From: Clostridium sp.
Lineage (GTDB): Bacteria; Bacteroidota; Bacteroidia; Bacteroidales; Muribaculaceae
Length of the DNA: 53,000 nucleotides
Direction of reading: 5' to 3'
NCBI GenBank assembly: GCA_023666615.1
Contig: JAMPBQ010000001.1
Location: forward strand, 884,214 to 937,213
The translations under genes and the position numbers were made by a program. This document shows, piece by piece, positions 9,676 to 17,587 of the stretch (positions are counted from its first letter, which is position 1; the number at the start of each line of letters is the position of its first letter). The notes beneath the pieces were generated by a model. The model was given only the letters and a program-made list of their open reading frames with translations, ran no database searches and was not told the origin of the DNA.

Positions 9676-9975
9676 ATGCATGTAATCTCACATAGAAAAC
9701 TTAAAGAATTTTTTGAAGCTCCGGGGCGAGAAGATTCAAAAGCGGCGCTGGAGCGATGGTACGACACGGCGCTAAATGCCGAATGGCGCAACCTATCAGA
9801 AATCAAAGAGGATTTTCCATCTACAGATTATGTAGGCAATCAACATTATGTCTTTGACATCAGAGGCAATAAATATAGGCTTATAGTGGTGATTAAATTC
9901 ACGATTGGCAGAATCTTCATAAGATTTGTGGGCACGCATGCTGAATATGATAAAATTGATTGTTCAACCATTTAA
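9676..9975 (+). CDS. higB: HigB-family toxin (mRNA interferase)
   Basis: 99-aa toxin of the HigB family (the type with an N-terminal MHVISHRKLKEFF), a ribosome-dependent or free mRNA endoribonuclease of type II toxin-antitoxin systems. Family features visible are the N-terminal KLKEFFE helix, the central WRNLSEIKEDFPSTDYV stretch, and the C-terminal FIRFVGTHAEYDKID, where the GTHAEYD motif is characteristic. Toxin-first order with a helix-turn-helix antitoxin starting 11 nt after the stop is the usual higBA arrangement. The operon is AT-richer than the barrel gene before it, suggesting an accessory gene pair. It should be neutralised by the downstream HigA. Confidence 0.92.
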   Translation: MHVISHRKLKEFFEAPGREDSKAALERWYDTALNAEWRNLSEIKEDFPSTDYVGNQHYVFDIRGNKYRLIVVIKFTIGRIFIRFVGTHAEYDKIDCSTI

Positions 9976-9985
9976 AAATAAGGAT

Positions 9986-10345
9986 ATGGAAATCACGAAA
10001 GAGCAATATGAATATGCATTGAATCGCATTGAAGAACTTTTGCCATTGGTGACGGAAGAAACGACCGCATATGATAAGAATGCGGTTGAATTGACCATTG
10101 TTTCAGACGTGGTGGAAGAGTATGAAAAGGCAAATTACCCTATATCAAAGCCTACAATTGGGGATTTGATAAGCTTGTCGATAGAAGAGAAGGGGATGAC
10201 GCAAAAGCAGCTGGCGTCAGAATTAGGCATAAGCCCATCAAGGGTGAGCGATTATATTTCCGGAAGGTCAGAGCCAACGCTGCGCATAGCCAGGGCGATA
10301 TGCTCAGTGCTTGGAATAGCGCCCGCCGCAATGCTTGGGATGTAA
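9986..10345 (+). CDS. higA: HigA-family antitoxin, XRE helix-turn-helix
   Basis: 119-aa antitoxin and autorepressor. The N-terminal part (about residues 1-55, MEITKEQYEYALNRIEELLP) is the toxin-binding region typical of HigA proteins that partner this HigB type. The C-terminal XRE/HTH (about 60-115) includes MTQKQLASELGISPSRVSDY. The start is set at the ATG at 9986, preceded by an A-rich AATAAGGAT. The open frame reaches back to 9926 inside higB, but that extension encodes only part of the toxin region in another frame. Expected to bind HigB and repress the promoter at 9627-9658. Confidence 0.9.
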   Translation: MEITKEQYEYALNRIEELLPLVTEETTAYDKNAVELTIVSDVVEEYEKANYPISKPTIGDLISLSIEEKGMTQKQLASELGISPSRVSDYISGRSEPTLRIARAICSVLGIAPAAMLGM

Positions 10346-10356
10346 ATTAAATTGAT

Positions 10357-11460
10357 CTAATTTCCCCCTTGCTGCGGGGCGGGGGGAGGAGGGGCCGGCT
10401 GGCTGACGTAGCGGGAGTAGTAGGTGATGATGAGGGAGGTGAGGGGGAGGGCTATGATCATGCCGATTATGCCGAGGAGGGAGCCCCATATTGAGAGGGA
10501 GAGGAGGATTACGGCAGGATTCAGGCCCATTTCCTTTCCCATGACGTGGGGCGTGATCACGTAGTCGCAAACGCATTGGCTGATGACGTAGACCAGGCCG
10601 CACTTGCCGAGCATCGGGAGGAACTGCGCCTCTCCGCCAAGCGAATAGACAAGGCAGATTGCGGCGACGGGGATGACCGTTACGTACTGGAAATACGGAA
10701 TCATGTAGAGGATGCCGACGAGAAGGCCCATGGGAATTGCCAGCGGGAGGCCTACGATTGTGAAGCCCACGCAGTAGAAGACCATGGCGCAGATGGCCAC
10801 CAGGCCTTGGCCGCGGAAATAATGGTTCATGCTTTGTGAAACGTCGGAGAATACGCTCATAAAGCGCGGGCGGTACTTTTGCGGGGCAATCAGCTTGAAG
10901 CCGCGGCTGATTTGGGGATAGTCGATAAGGATGAAAAGCAGATATACAATCATCAGCAGCCAAGATATGATTGAGACGAGTATGTCGATTGACTCCTCGA
11001 GAATTGACTGTCCGCCATTGATCAGGGCCATAATGTGGTCGCCCGAAAGGAATTGCTTCAGGCTTTGCGGGTCGAAATACTTATTGATGAAATCGGCCAC
11101 GCCCTTGTAGATGGGCGGCATCTGCATTTTACCCGAGCTGATGTCTTGCAGGATTGCCCCAAGCGTACCCAATTCCTTGATGACCGAAGGGAGGAAAAGA
11201 TAGATGACAAGCCCTATTATCAGGAGGATGTCTAAAAGCGTGAGAATGGAAGGGAGAGCGCGTCTTTTGCAGCGCAGAAGCCTCATGTTGATGTCGACAA
11301 GCGGCTGCATGAGATATGCTATGAAGCAAGCGGCGAGGAAGGGGAGGAGCACCTTGCTGAGATAATGCACCAGGATAACGACAATCGCCACAAGGGCGAT
11401 GCCGAGAATGAGGTGCATTATGCGGTCGGTGGTCCAGTAATTCCCTTGAGCCGTCTTCAT
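10357..11460 (-). CDS. AI-2E family transporter (PerM/YdiK-like permease)
   Basis: 367-aa polytopic inner membrane protein of the AI-2E transporter superfamily, with roughly eight predicted TM segments. The N-terminal block is IMHLILGIALVAIVVILVHY, followed by LLPFLAACFIAYLMQPLV. Typical C-terminal family motifs are present: GLPLAIPMGLLVGILYMIPY and VITPHVMGKEMGLNPAVILL. Members export autoinducer-2 or ions, or are of unknown substrate, and this one cannot be assigned. The start is set at the ATG at 11460 (MKTAQGNYW); the upstream extension to 11556 is not membrane-like and would run into the preceding gene. A 76-aa membrane protein gene ends 11 nt upstream, so they likely share a transcript. 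It converges on higA. Confidence 0.88.
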   Translation of the reverse strand: MKTAQGNYWTTDRIMHLILGIALVAIVVILVHYLSKVLLPFLAACFIAYLMQPLVDINMRLLRCKRRALPSILTLLDILLIIGLVIYLFLPSVIKELGTLGAILQDISSGKMQMPPIYKGVADFINKYFDPQSLKQFLSGDHIMALINGGQSILEESIDILVSIISWLLMIVYLLFILIDYPQISRGFKLIAPQKYRPRFMSVFSDVSQSMNHYFRGQGLVAICAMVFYCVGFTIVGLPLAIPMGLLVGILYMIPYFQYVTVIPVAAICLVYSLGGEAQFLPMLGKCGLVYVISQCVCDYVITPHVMGKEMGLNPAVILLSLSIWGSLLGIIGMIIALPLTSLIITYYSRYVSQPAPPPPAPQQGGN

Positions 11461-11471
11461 AGGTAGAACTG

Positions 11472-11702
11472 TTAGAAAGAAACGGTAAGTTCGGCGATGA
11501 TTACCTCGATCATAAGAAGGCAAACGCTGATGAAAACAAGGCCAAGTAGGATCCACCGGCCGATATTCATTGCGGAGTCAAAGCGATCCACTGCCAGGGA
11601 AGAGCTTTTGCTGAGCTTGAACGCGAAGAAGCAACGCAGGGCGAAGAACAGCGCGCAGCTGATGAACACGGCGCATGAGAGGATGATCGAGAGCTCGGAC
11701 AT
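11472..11702 (-). CDS. Small two-TM membrane protein, unknown
   Basis: 76-aa protein with two hydrophobic segments (about residues 4-26 and 48-71) separated by a short polar, basic loop (KLSKSSSLAVDRFDSAMN). Its stop lies 11 nt before the start of the AI-2E-family transporter gene on the same strand, which supports a real, co-transcribed gene. No family recognised. A role alongside the transporter is only inferred from position. Confidence 0.65.
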   Translation of the reverse strand: MSELSIILSCAVFISCALFFALRCFFAFKLSKSSSLAVDRFDSAMNIGRWILLGLVFISVCLLMIEVIIAELTVSF

Positions 11703-11844
11703 GGTGTGTGAGTTTTTAGTTGATAGATGTTAGTTGTCTCGCTTAGTCATTTGGCTTTTGTTTAGAATTAAACAGCGGCGGCGCAAACAAAGTTTTAAAG
11801 GAAACCGGAAAAATGTGATTTTTTTGAAAAAAACATCAAAAATA

Positions 11845-11876
11845 TTTGGAAAATGCGAAATGTGGCAGTAACTTTG
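11845..11876 (+). promoter_or_regulatory. Promoter of the GntR-controlled ABC operon
   Basis: TTTG at 11845-11848 and TAACTTTG at 11869-11876, separated by 20 nt, are a full match to the Bacteroidetes -33/-7 promoter. The predicted transcription start is near 11882, inside the palindrome at 11878-11893, with a leader of about 35 nt. Confidence 0.75.
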
Positions 11877-11877
11877 C

Positions 11878-11893
11878 AGTGTTGTACAACACT
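11878..11893. promoter_or_regulatory. Perfect 16-bp palindrome, probable GntR (YtrA-type) operator
   Basis: AGTGTTGTACAACACT is its own reverse complement and starts 1 nt after the -7 box, covering the predicted transcription start. A partial further copy (ACTACAACAC, 11891-11900) follows. The operon it precedes ends in a GntR regulator of the short YtrA type, so autoregulated repression of the ABC operon is the simplest reading; the regulator-site match is inference. Confidence 0.65.
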
Positions 11894-11917
11894 ACAACAC
11901 CTAAAACTTTTTTAGCT

Positions 11918-12736
11918 ATGGCAGAGATAAAGATAGAGAACATGAGCTATGCCTACCGAAAAGGGGCGTACGCCTTGAACGGCATAACAGCTGATATAGG
12001 GCCGGGAATCCACTTGCTTCTTGGCCCCAACGGGGCGGGCAAGACCACGCTGATGCAGGCGATGAGCGGCAACCTTGTGCCGCAGGCCGGCGAAGTGAAG
12101 ATCGACGGAATAAACATCAGCGAGCGCACTCCCGAAGGGCTGGAGAAGGTGTTCTACCTGCCTGATGACTGCCATTTCCCGCTGAATACGATCGGAGAGA
12201 TGGCGGAGAGGCATGCGCCCTTCTATCCCAACTTTTCGCGGGAGCAGCTTGAGGCCAACCTGCGCGAGTTTGGCATGAGCGCTGACGACAGGCTGGCGGC
12301 TATGTCGCTTGGATGGCGCAAGAAGGCATGCATCTCCTACGCCTTGGCCCTGAACACCGATGTTCTTCTCCTGGACGAGCCCGCCAACGGGCTGGACATA
12401 CAGTCGAAGAAATCGCTTAACAAGGTGCTGGCGTCAAATTGCGGTGAAGGGAAAATCATAGTAGTGGCCACTCACACCGTGCATGAGATGCAGGCGCTGT
12501 TTGACGGGCTGATGTTCATCCACCGGGGCTCTATGCCATTGGTGGCCGACGTATACGAGCTGGGGCGCAAATACGCCTTTGTGAGCAGCGCGCAACCGAT
12601 AGAAGACGCTGTGTACAGCGAGCCGGCGATGAACGGCTACCGCGGCATCATACCCAATGACGGAACTATGGAATCTCAGATTGATTTCGTGCTCCTGTAT
12701 CAGGCGCTCATCGAAGGAGGCGCCATTAAGGTGTGA
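11918..12736 (+). CDS. ABC transporter ATP-binding protein (YtrB-like)
   Basis: 272-aa ABC ATPase. Walker A GPNGAGKT at residues 36-43, an unusual signature region SLGWRKKA in place of LSGGQ, Walker B VLLLDEPANGLD, and an H-loop in VVATHTVHEM. The start is the ATG at 11918 (MAEIKIENMSY); the frame extends to 11846, but that stretch contains the promoter and operator and is therefore untranslated. The gene heads a three-gene operon with a membrane protein and a GntR regulator, the layout of YtrA-controlled ABC systems, which often respond to cell-envelope stress. The cargo is unknown. Confidence 0.88.
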   Translation: MAEIKIENMSYAYRKGAYALNGITADIGPGIHLLLGPNGAGKTTLMQAMSGNLVPQAGEVKIDGINISERTPEGLEKVFYLPDDCHFPLNTIGEMAERHAPFYPNFSREQLEANLREFGMSADDRLAAMSLGWRKKACISYALALNTDVLLLDEPANGLDIQSKKSLNKVLASNCGEGKIIVVATHTVHEMQALFDGLMFIHRGSMPLVADVYELGRKYAFVSSAQPIEDAVYSEPAMNGYRGIIPNDGTMESQIDFVLLYQALIEGGAIKV

Positions 12737-12775
12737 GAAGAAAATATAAATGTAGGCTTTTGAAAGAATAGCAAT

Positions 12776-13525
12776 ATGGATATAAATAAATTTCAATGGA
12801 AAAGGGTGGGGATGCTGTTTAAGCTCTACTATCCCGTGCTTCACTGGCAGATAATAATCTATTTTATTCTGTCGCTGGCCATGACTGGCCTTATGGCGCT
12901 GGGGAATCATTATGGGCATGTGCTGTTTCCGATGACCGTGTGTGGGCTGGTGATGTCGCTTGCCTATTACTTGGCGCCTATAAGCATTACCCGCAGAGAT
13001 TATAGGCACGTATGCGCAGCTCTACCCGCCACGGCCACGGAAAAGCTGGTGTTCCTTCTGCTCTATTTCGGTGTGGGCATGTATTTGGTGATTTATGGGC
13101 CCAACTACATTCTGCAGTATTTGTTCCCCGACGCTGTGCCGAGCGCGCAGTCCATCACCGCGAGGTATGGTATGGAAGGCGATTTGGGCATAGATTTTGG
13201 ATGGTGGACCTATCCTTACCAATTCTTCAATGCCTTTGCCATAGTGCCGGTGACGCTTTGGGCGATGGTTGTGAGCAAGACCAACCGCGCGGCGATGATA
13301 TTCGCGGCCTACATTGTGGCGACGATTGCGGAATCTATGATTGGCGGCATGGTTGGATTTGTGTGGGCTCTCACGCATCTTGACGAGATGACCTCGCCGG
13401 AAGACATATACAAGGTCGGCGACTTGATAGAATACGTGTTCATTTTGGGGACGCTTATGGCCGTGGCCATAGTAAGCGTGTTTTTGCCCCTGCTCTACAA
13501 GAAACTCAAGCGCTGTGGATTTTAA
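12776..13525 (+). CDS. Membrane protein, probable permease of the GntR-controlled ABC system
   Basis: 249-aa integral membrane protein with about six hydrophobic segments, including IIIYFILSLAMTGLMAL near 27-43, VCGLVMSLAYYLAPISI near 56-72, LVFLLLYFGVGMYLVIY near 90-106, and a C-terminal VFILGTLMAVAIVSVFLPLLY. It lies between the ABC ATPase and the GntR regulator; its 3' end overlaps the regulator by 11 nt. By position it is the membrane partner of the ATPase. No transporter family motif was recognised by eye, so the permease role is inferred from context. Confidence 0.7.
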   Translation: MDINKFQWKRVGMLFKLYYPVLHWQIIIYFILSLAMTGLMALGNHYGHVLFPMTVCGLVMSLAYYLAPISITRRDYRHVCAALPATATEKLVFLLLYFGVGMYLVIYGPNYILQYLFPDAVPSAQSITARYGMEGDLGIDFGWWTYPYQFFNAFAIVPVTLWAMVVSKTNRAAMIFAAYIVATIAESMIGGMVGFVWALTHLDEMTSPEDIYKVGDLIEYVFILGTLMAVAIVSVFLPLLYKKLKRCGF

Positions 13526-13880
13526 GGCGGACAAGCCCATATTCCGGCAAATCGTTGACCTTTTCAGCATCCGCATACTGACGGGATTGTGGAAAGAGGG
13601 CGAGCGCATACCTTCGGTGCGAGAATTGTCGGTGGAGCTTATGGTGAATACCCGCACGGTGCTGAGCGCCCTTGAAGAGCTGGAGAAGGAAGGCGTCATA
13701 GCCTCTCGGCGCGGCATGGGCTATTACCTGGAGGATGGCGCCAAGGAGAAGGAGCGGCGGCGGCGAGTGGAAGAGTTCAAGAACGTGAAGCTTCGCGAGC
13801 TGTTTGAGGACATGAAGGCCTTGGGCATCGGGATAGACGAGGTGGCGGAAAGCTATGCTAATTATGCTAAGCATACTTAG
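13515..13880 (+). CDS. GntR-family transcriptional regulator, YtrA subfamily
   Basis: 121-aa regulator. An N-terminal winged helix-turn-helix (about residues 5-75) has the GntR signature IPSVRELSVELMVNTRTVLS and the wing-region VIASRRGMGYYL. A short C-terminal helical tail of about 45 aa without an effector domain is typical of the YtrA subfamily. The start is a GTG at 13515, giving an 11-nt overlap with the permease gene and a correctly placed DFKADKPIFRQI opening. It most likely represses its own operon at the palindrome at 11878-11893. Confidence 0.88.
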   Translation: MDFKADKPIFRQIVDLFSIRILTGLWKEGERIPSVRELSVELMVNTRTVLSALEELEKEGVIASRRGMGYYLEDGAKEKERRRRVEEFKNVKLRELFEDMKALGIGIDEVAESYANYAKHT

Positions 13881-14110
13881 CATAAAGTATAAAGTATAAA
13901 GGATGAAGGATGAAGTGTGAAGGATGAAGTGTGAAGGATTTTACCACGGATTTCACGGATTACACGGATTTTTTTTGATTGGAGATTGGGTTTGTGTAAT
14001 CTTGATAAGCTTGTGTAATCTTGATTGGGCTTGATTGGGCTTGATTGGGGTGAATTGGGGCGGGTTGAAATTTTTGATTTTTGATTTTTTGAAATTTTAT
14101 TTTTGATTTG
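13881..14110. repeat. Low-complexity intergenic region of short tandem repeats
   Basis: About 230 nt with no gene. In order it holds iterated AGTATAA, two copies of GATGAAGTGTGAAG (near 13908-13935), three diverging (T)CACGGATT units (near 13945-13970), two GTGTAATCTTGAT units, four CTTGATTGGG-like units and T-rich ATTTTTGATTTTTG runs reaching the next start. Such stacks of different short direct repeats suggest replication slippage. Promoters could not be picked out. Confidence 0.7.
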
Positions 14111-15064
14111 ATGAACATACTTGAAGCGAGAGACATAGTCAAGGACTATTCCGGGCACAGGGCGCTGGACAATGTGTCGATAGCAGTGCCAGAGGGAAAG
14201 GTGTACGGCTTGCTGGGGCCCAACGGAGCCGGCAAGACCACACTGATCCGAATAATCAACCACATCACGGCGCCCGACAGCGGCACAGTGACTTTTGACG
14301 GGCATCCGCTGACGCAGGATGACGTGCGCAACATAGGCTACCTGCCTGAAGAGCGGGGCCTGTACAAGAAAATGAAGGTTGGCGAGCAGGCCACATTCTT
14401 TGCTCGGCTCAAGGGCCTGAGCGCCGATGAGGCCAGGCGGCAGCTGCGGGAATGGTTTGAGAGGCTTGATATATCCTCATGGTGGGACAAGAAGGTGGAA
14501 GAACTCTCCAAGGGCATGGCCCAGAAGGTGCAGTTCGCCATCACAGTGCTGCACCGTCCCAAGCTTCTGATATTCGACGAGCCCTTCTCCGGCTTCGACC
14601 CCATCAACGCGCAGACGCTGAAGAATGAGATACTGCGGCTGCGCGACGAAGGCGCCACCGTGATTTTCTCCACCCACAATATGGGGAGCGTGGAGGAGAT
14701 ATGCGACAACATCACGCTGATAAACAAATCAAAGAACATCCTGACGGGAGATGTGGAAGAGATACGCGGCCGATTTGGCAAAGACAAGTACCTCGTGACA
14801 TACGAAGGCGACCCCGCCTTGCTATCGGCGTCGCTGGAAGGGACATGCTCGGCGATAATAAGCAAGCCCAACGACAAGCATGGGCGCAGAATGGCTGAAA
14901 TACAGCTTGGGGAGCCGGAAGCGCGCAAAGCGGCGATATCGCAGGCCAATGCCGCCGTGGACGTCTACGCGTTCCAGCCGATGCTGATGTCGATGAACGA
15001 CATATTCATAAAGGCAGTGGAAGAAGCCAACGAAACCTTACCACCAGAATACATAAAGCAATGA
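14111..15064 (+). CDS. ABC transporter ATP-binding protein (NatA-like)
   Basis: 317-aa ABC ATPase for an ABC-2-type exporter. Walker A GPNGAGKT at residues 36-43, signature LSKGMAQKVQ, Walker B LLIFDEPFSGFDP, H-loop FSTHNMGSVEE. The C-terminal extension of about 80 aa after residue 230 and the presence of a NatB-like permease downstream fit the NatA group. The start is the ATG at 14111; a TTG at 14108 is also in frame. The TGA overlaps the permease ATG (ATGA, 15061-15064), so translation is coupled. The substrate (ions, drugs or lipids) cannot be inferred. Confidence 0.9.
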   Translation: MNILEARDIVKDYSGHRALDNVSIAVPEGKVYGLLGPNGAGKTTLIRIINHITAPDSGTVTFDGHPLTQDDVRNIGYLPEERGLYKKMKVGEQATFFARLKGLSADEARRQLREWFERLDISSWWDKKVEELSKGMAQKVQFAITVLHRPKLLIFDEPFSGFDPINAQTLKNEILRLRDEGATVIFSTHNMGSVEEICDNITLINKSKNILTGDVEEIRGRFGKDKYLVTYEGDPALLSASLEGTCSAIISKPNDKHGRRMAEIQLGEPEARKAAISQANAAVDVYAFQPMLMSMNDIFIKAVEEANETLPPEYIKQ

Positions 15065-16326
15065 ACAAGAACCTCTATCTCATCATAAGGCGCGAATACC
15101 TGGAGAGAGTGCGCCGAAAATCATTCATAATCACCACTATTTTGATGCCCATATTTATGGTGGGCGTGATGGTGGCTCCGGCCCTGGCCATGATTTTGGC
15201 CGGCACGGAATCGAAAGACATAGCCGTAGTGGACTTCACCGAGCAGATATCGCCGATGCTGCAGAACACCGACGAGCTGACATTCCGCCCCGTGGGGCAG
15301 GACATTCCCATCGACAGCCTGAAAAAGGCGGAGAATTATGACGGAGTGATCGTGATCGGGGCGGACGCCGTGGACAATCCGGGCAACATACAGATGTACA
15401 CCCACAACGCGCCGTCGATGATGACCGAGAGCTACATCTCCGACCAAATGAAGGGCGCCATACGCGAGATACGCATCAAGCGCTATGACATAGAAAACCT
15501 TGACCGCATACTGAAGGAGATAGAGCCCAAGGTGAGCATTACCACCTACAGGCTTGACACGGAGGAAGAAGAAGAGACCTCGTCGACCGTGGCCTACCTT
15601 TTGGGCATAGCGATGATGATGACGCTGTACATGTTCATATTGATTTATGGGCAGATGGTGATGACCTCCATTATCGAGGAGAAGAACAACCGAGTGCTGG
15701 AAGTGGTGGTGTCGTCAGTAAAGCCCGGCACCCTGATGCTGGGCAAGATACTTGGCATAGGCCTTGTGGCGGTGACACAGATAGTGATTTGGGGCGTGCT
15801 GATAGCGGCGGTGAGCTTCTGGGGGATGCCCATTCTATCCGCTACCGCGGCGGCGGAAGGCGACGCCGACTTGATGGCGATGATGGCGCAGTTTGGCGAT
15901 ACGGGGCGCATACTGATGTATTTCGCCTACATCCTCCTGTTTATGATTGGCGGCTACATGCTCTATTCGTCGGTGTACGCTGCGATTGGCTCGGCCGTCG
16001 ACAATATCCAGGACGCATCGCAGCTGTCATCAATCCCGACGATACCGATTATCCTTGGCATAGTGTTCTCCATGGTGGTGGTGCAAGACCCGACGTCGAG
16101 CCTGGCGTTCTGGCTGGGCATCATACCGCTGACGTCGCCAATGGTGATGATGGCCAGGCTGCCGTTTGGCGTGCCTGGCTGGGAGATATGGCTGTCGCTG
16201 GCTTTGCTTTTCGCGGGATTCGTCTTTATGGTATGGCTGTCGGCTAAGATATACCGCGTGGGCATCTTCATGTACGGCAAGAAGCCTTCGGTGAAGGACT
16301 TGATCCGCTGGGCCAGGTACAAATAG
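15061..16326 (+). CDS. ABC-2 type permease (NatB-like)
   Basis: 421-aa inner membrane permease. TM1 (about residues 22-45, with IITTILMPIFMVGVMVAPAL) is followed by an extracytoplasmic domain of about 130 aa and five or six C-terminal TM segments. The conserved cytoplasmic motif SIIEEKNNRVLEVVVSS just after TM2 and the SQLSSIPTIPIILG region are typical of NatB/YhaP-type ABC-2 permeases. Translationally coupled to the ATPase. Forms an exporter with it; substrate unknown. Confidence 0.88.
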   Translation: MNKNLYLIIRREYLERVRRKSFIITTILMPIFMVGVMVAPALAMILAGTESKDIAVVDFTEQISPMLQNTDELTFRPVGQDIPIDSLKKAENYDGVIVIGADAVDNPGNIQMYTHNAPSMMTESYISDQMKGAIREIRIKRYDIENLDRILKEIEPKVSITTYRLDTEEEEETSSTVAYLLGIAMMMTLYMFILIYGQMVMTSIIEEKNNRVLEVVVSSVKPGTLMLGKILGIGLVAVTQIVIWGVLIAAVSFWGMPILSATAAAEGDADLMAMMAQFGDTGRILMYFAYILLFMIGGYMLYSSVYAAIGSAVDNIQDASQLSSIPTIPIILGIVFSMVVVQDPTSSLAFWLGIIPLTSPMVMMARLPFGVPGWEIWLSLALLFAGFVFMVWLSAKIYRVGIFMYGKKPSVKDLIRWARYK

Positions 16327-16375
16327 GGCGTTTGGCCAGTTTGCGCAAAAATTAAGCAATATAGTGATATTTAAG

Positions 16376-16519
16376 ACACCGCAGGGCGGTGTTTCTATGG
16401 TAAACCGAGTGGCAGGCCGTTAGCGGCCTGCCACTCGGTTAGCAATATAGAGCCATGCACGGCGCGACTGCGCCTTTTTCCAATGGCTTAATTGCTGTTG
16501 AGTCACGGCTTTGCCGTGA
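16376..16519. repeat. Cluster of four hairpins between convergent genes
   Basis: Four separate palindromes lie in one gene-free stretch: ACACCGC/GCGGTGT (16376-16392, 3-nt loop); a 17-bp perfect stem at 16403-16419/16424-16440 with loop TTAG; GGCGC/GCGCC (16461-16474) followed by TTTTT; and TCACGGC/GCCGTGA (16503-16519). AGCAATATAG occurs twice (16355-16364, 16441-16450). The third has terminator form on the plus strand and could end the ABC operon; the others exceed what termination needs. Confidence 0.75.
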
Positions 16520-16556
16520 AATGACGCATGGCAAAAATTCTTTTGGGCTGCATTGG

Positions 16557-17237
16557 CTAATCCTCGTACCGCACGCTCTTTAGCGCCTTGGCCAAATGTT
16601 CATCCTTGCGCTTAAGTCCTTCATCGTTAAGAAAAACTCTGATTGGCACCGCATATCGCCCTTTCTTCCTCAGGTTCAAAGTCACGCAATGCGTATGGCC
16701 GTTCATGTCGAAATTCACGATATCGTATTCGTATATCAAAATCGAATCAGCGTTACAATCGCCAGTGTCTTTTGCCAAGCCAACCAATGGTTTAATGTCA
16801 AGCTCATAATCCGAATTTGCGGCCACCAATTCGGCCTTCACAAATTCATCAGGCGAAGTCCATCCATAATCAATGGCCAAAGGGTAGGCGATCCAAGCAT
16901 CTTGAGATTCCGACGCAAACACTGGCCCGAGCATGCTGGCGCCCACTACCCCCTTGTAATGCTCCGACTTATATTCCGGATTCGGACAGAAAACTAATCC
17001 ACTCTTCCTCTCCTGCTTGGACAATAGGGTAAAACCTTCCGGTGAGGCTACATTAATGTCAAGAGAGTCCATTTTTGATACGTATTCCTCAAAGCCTTGT
17101 GCCTGCAACAACTTCTCACCAATCTGTATCCAACGCTTCAATGCCGCGTCGTCAAACTCTGCGCCGTTTTCTTCTGCAATCACTTTTATGTTGGAAAAAG
17201 ATATTGCAATACAAATCAGCAATGTAATTTTATGCAT
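16557..17237 (-). CDS. Secreted protein of unknown function
   Basis: 226-aa protein with an N-terminal signal peptide (about residues 1-21, MHKITLLICIAISFSNIKVIA). The mature part is mixed alpha/beta with few motifs, three cysteines (in LVFCPNPEY, TGDCNAD and THCVTLN) and a C-terminal charged stretch. No family recognised. It has its own promoter-like element (17303-17332, minus) and no operon partner. Codon use and the signal peptide support a real gene. Confidence 0.7.
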   Translation of the reverse strand: MHKITLLICIAISFSNIKVIAEENGAEFDDAALKRWIQIGEKLLQAQGFEEYVSKMDSLDINVASPEGFTLLSKQERKSGLVFCPNPEYKSEHYKGVVGASMLGPVFASESQDAWIAYPLAIDYGWTSPDEFVKAELVAANSDYELDIKPLVGLAKDTGDCNADSILIYEYDIVNFDMNGHTHCVTLNLRKKGRYAVPIRVFLNDEGLKRKDEHLAKALKSVRYED

Positions 17238-17302
17238 GATTTCTCTTTTTTTTTGGTTAATATTACAGTTTGTTTTAACTCAAATGAAAATTTTATATGA
17301 TG

Positions 17303-17332
17303 CAAATTTAAGATTTTCATAATAATTAACAA
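17303..17332 (-). promoter_or_regulatory. Promoter of the unknown secreted protein gene
   Basis: On the minus strand TTG (17330-17332) and TAAATTTG (17303-17310) are 19 nt apart, a good Bacteroidetes promoter, about 65 nt before the start at 17237. Confidence 0.6.
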
Positions 17333-17530
17333 GCATACTTTTGTTACATTTTTCTTCTTTACGAGATTTTGTTTGCAAATAATTTGTAATCTGTTGTAAC
17401 AATCCATATTAGATATAGTTATTCTGCCATCATATGCCATTGATATGTACAGTGGGACTCCAAAAAGTATAAATAATTGATTTGACCACAACGACACCTC
17501 TACGAGGCTTATCTTTTTGTCTATTATTCG

Positions 17531-17561
17531 TTGGAGGATTGGGGGATTTTTTGTAAATTTG
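17531..17561 (+). promoter_or_regulatory. Promoter of the GH20 gene
   Basis: TTG (17531-17533) and TAAATTTG (17554-17561) are 20 nt apart. The predicted transcript begins about 20 nt before the ATG at 17588. Confidence 0.65.
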
Positions 17562-17587
17562 TGCATTGCATTTAAATCTATTTTCAC

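Larger units (their letters stand above)
17238..17587. other. AT-rich divergent intergenic region
   Basis: 350 nt between divergent genes. It contains the minus-strand promoter at 17303-17332 and the plus-strand promoter at 17531-17561. The stretch between them is AT-rich, with no open frame or strong palindrome that I could support. Confidence 0.6.

Noticed and set aside
9926-9985. Early HigA start overlapping higB
   Set aside because: The extra 20 residues are translated from the toxin gene's 3' end in another frame; the ATG at 9986 gives the family's normal N-terminus.
11846-11917. N-terminal extension of the YtrB-like ATPase
   Set aside because: The stretch contains the promoter and the palindromic operator, and the homologous start MAEIKIENMSY falls at 11918.
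13905-14060. CRISPR array in the repeat-rich region before the NatA-like gene
   Set aside because: The repeats are 8-14 nt, of several kinds and contiguous, with no unique spacers of regular length and no cas genes.
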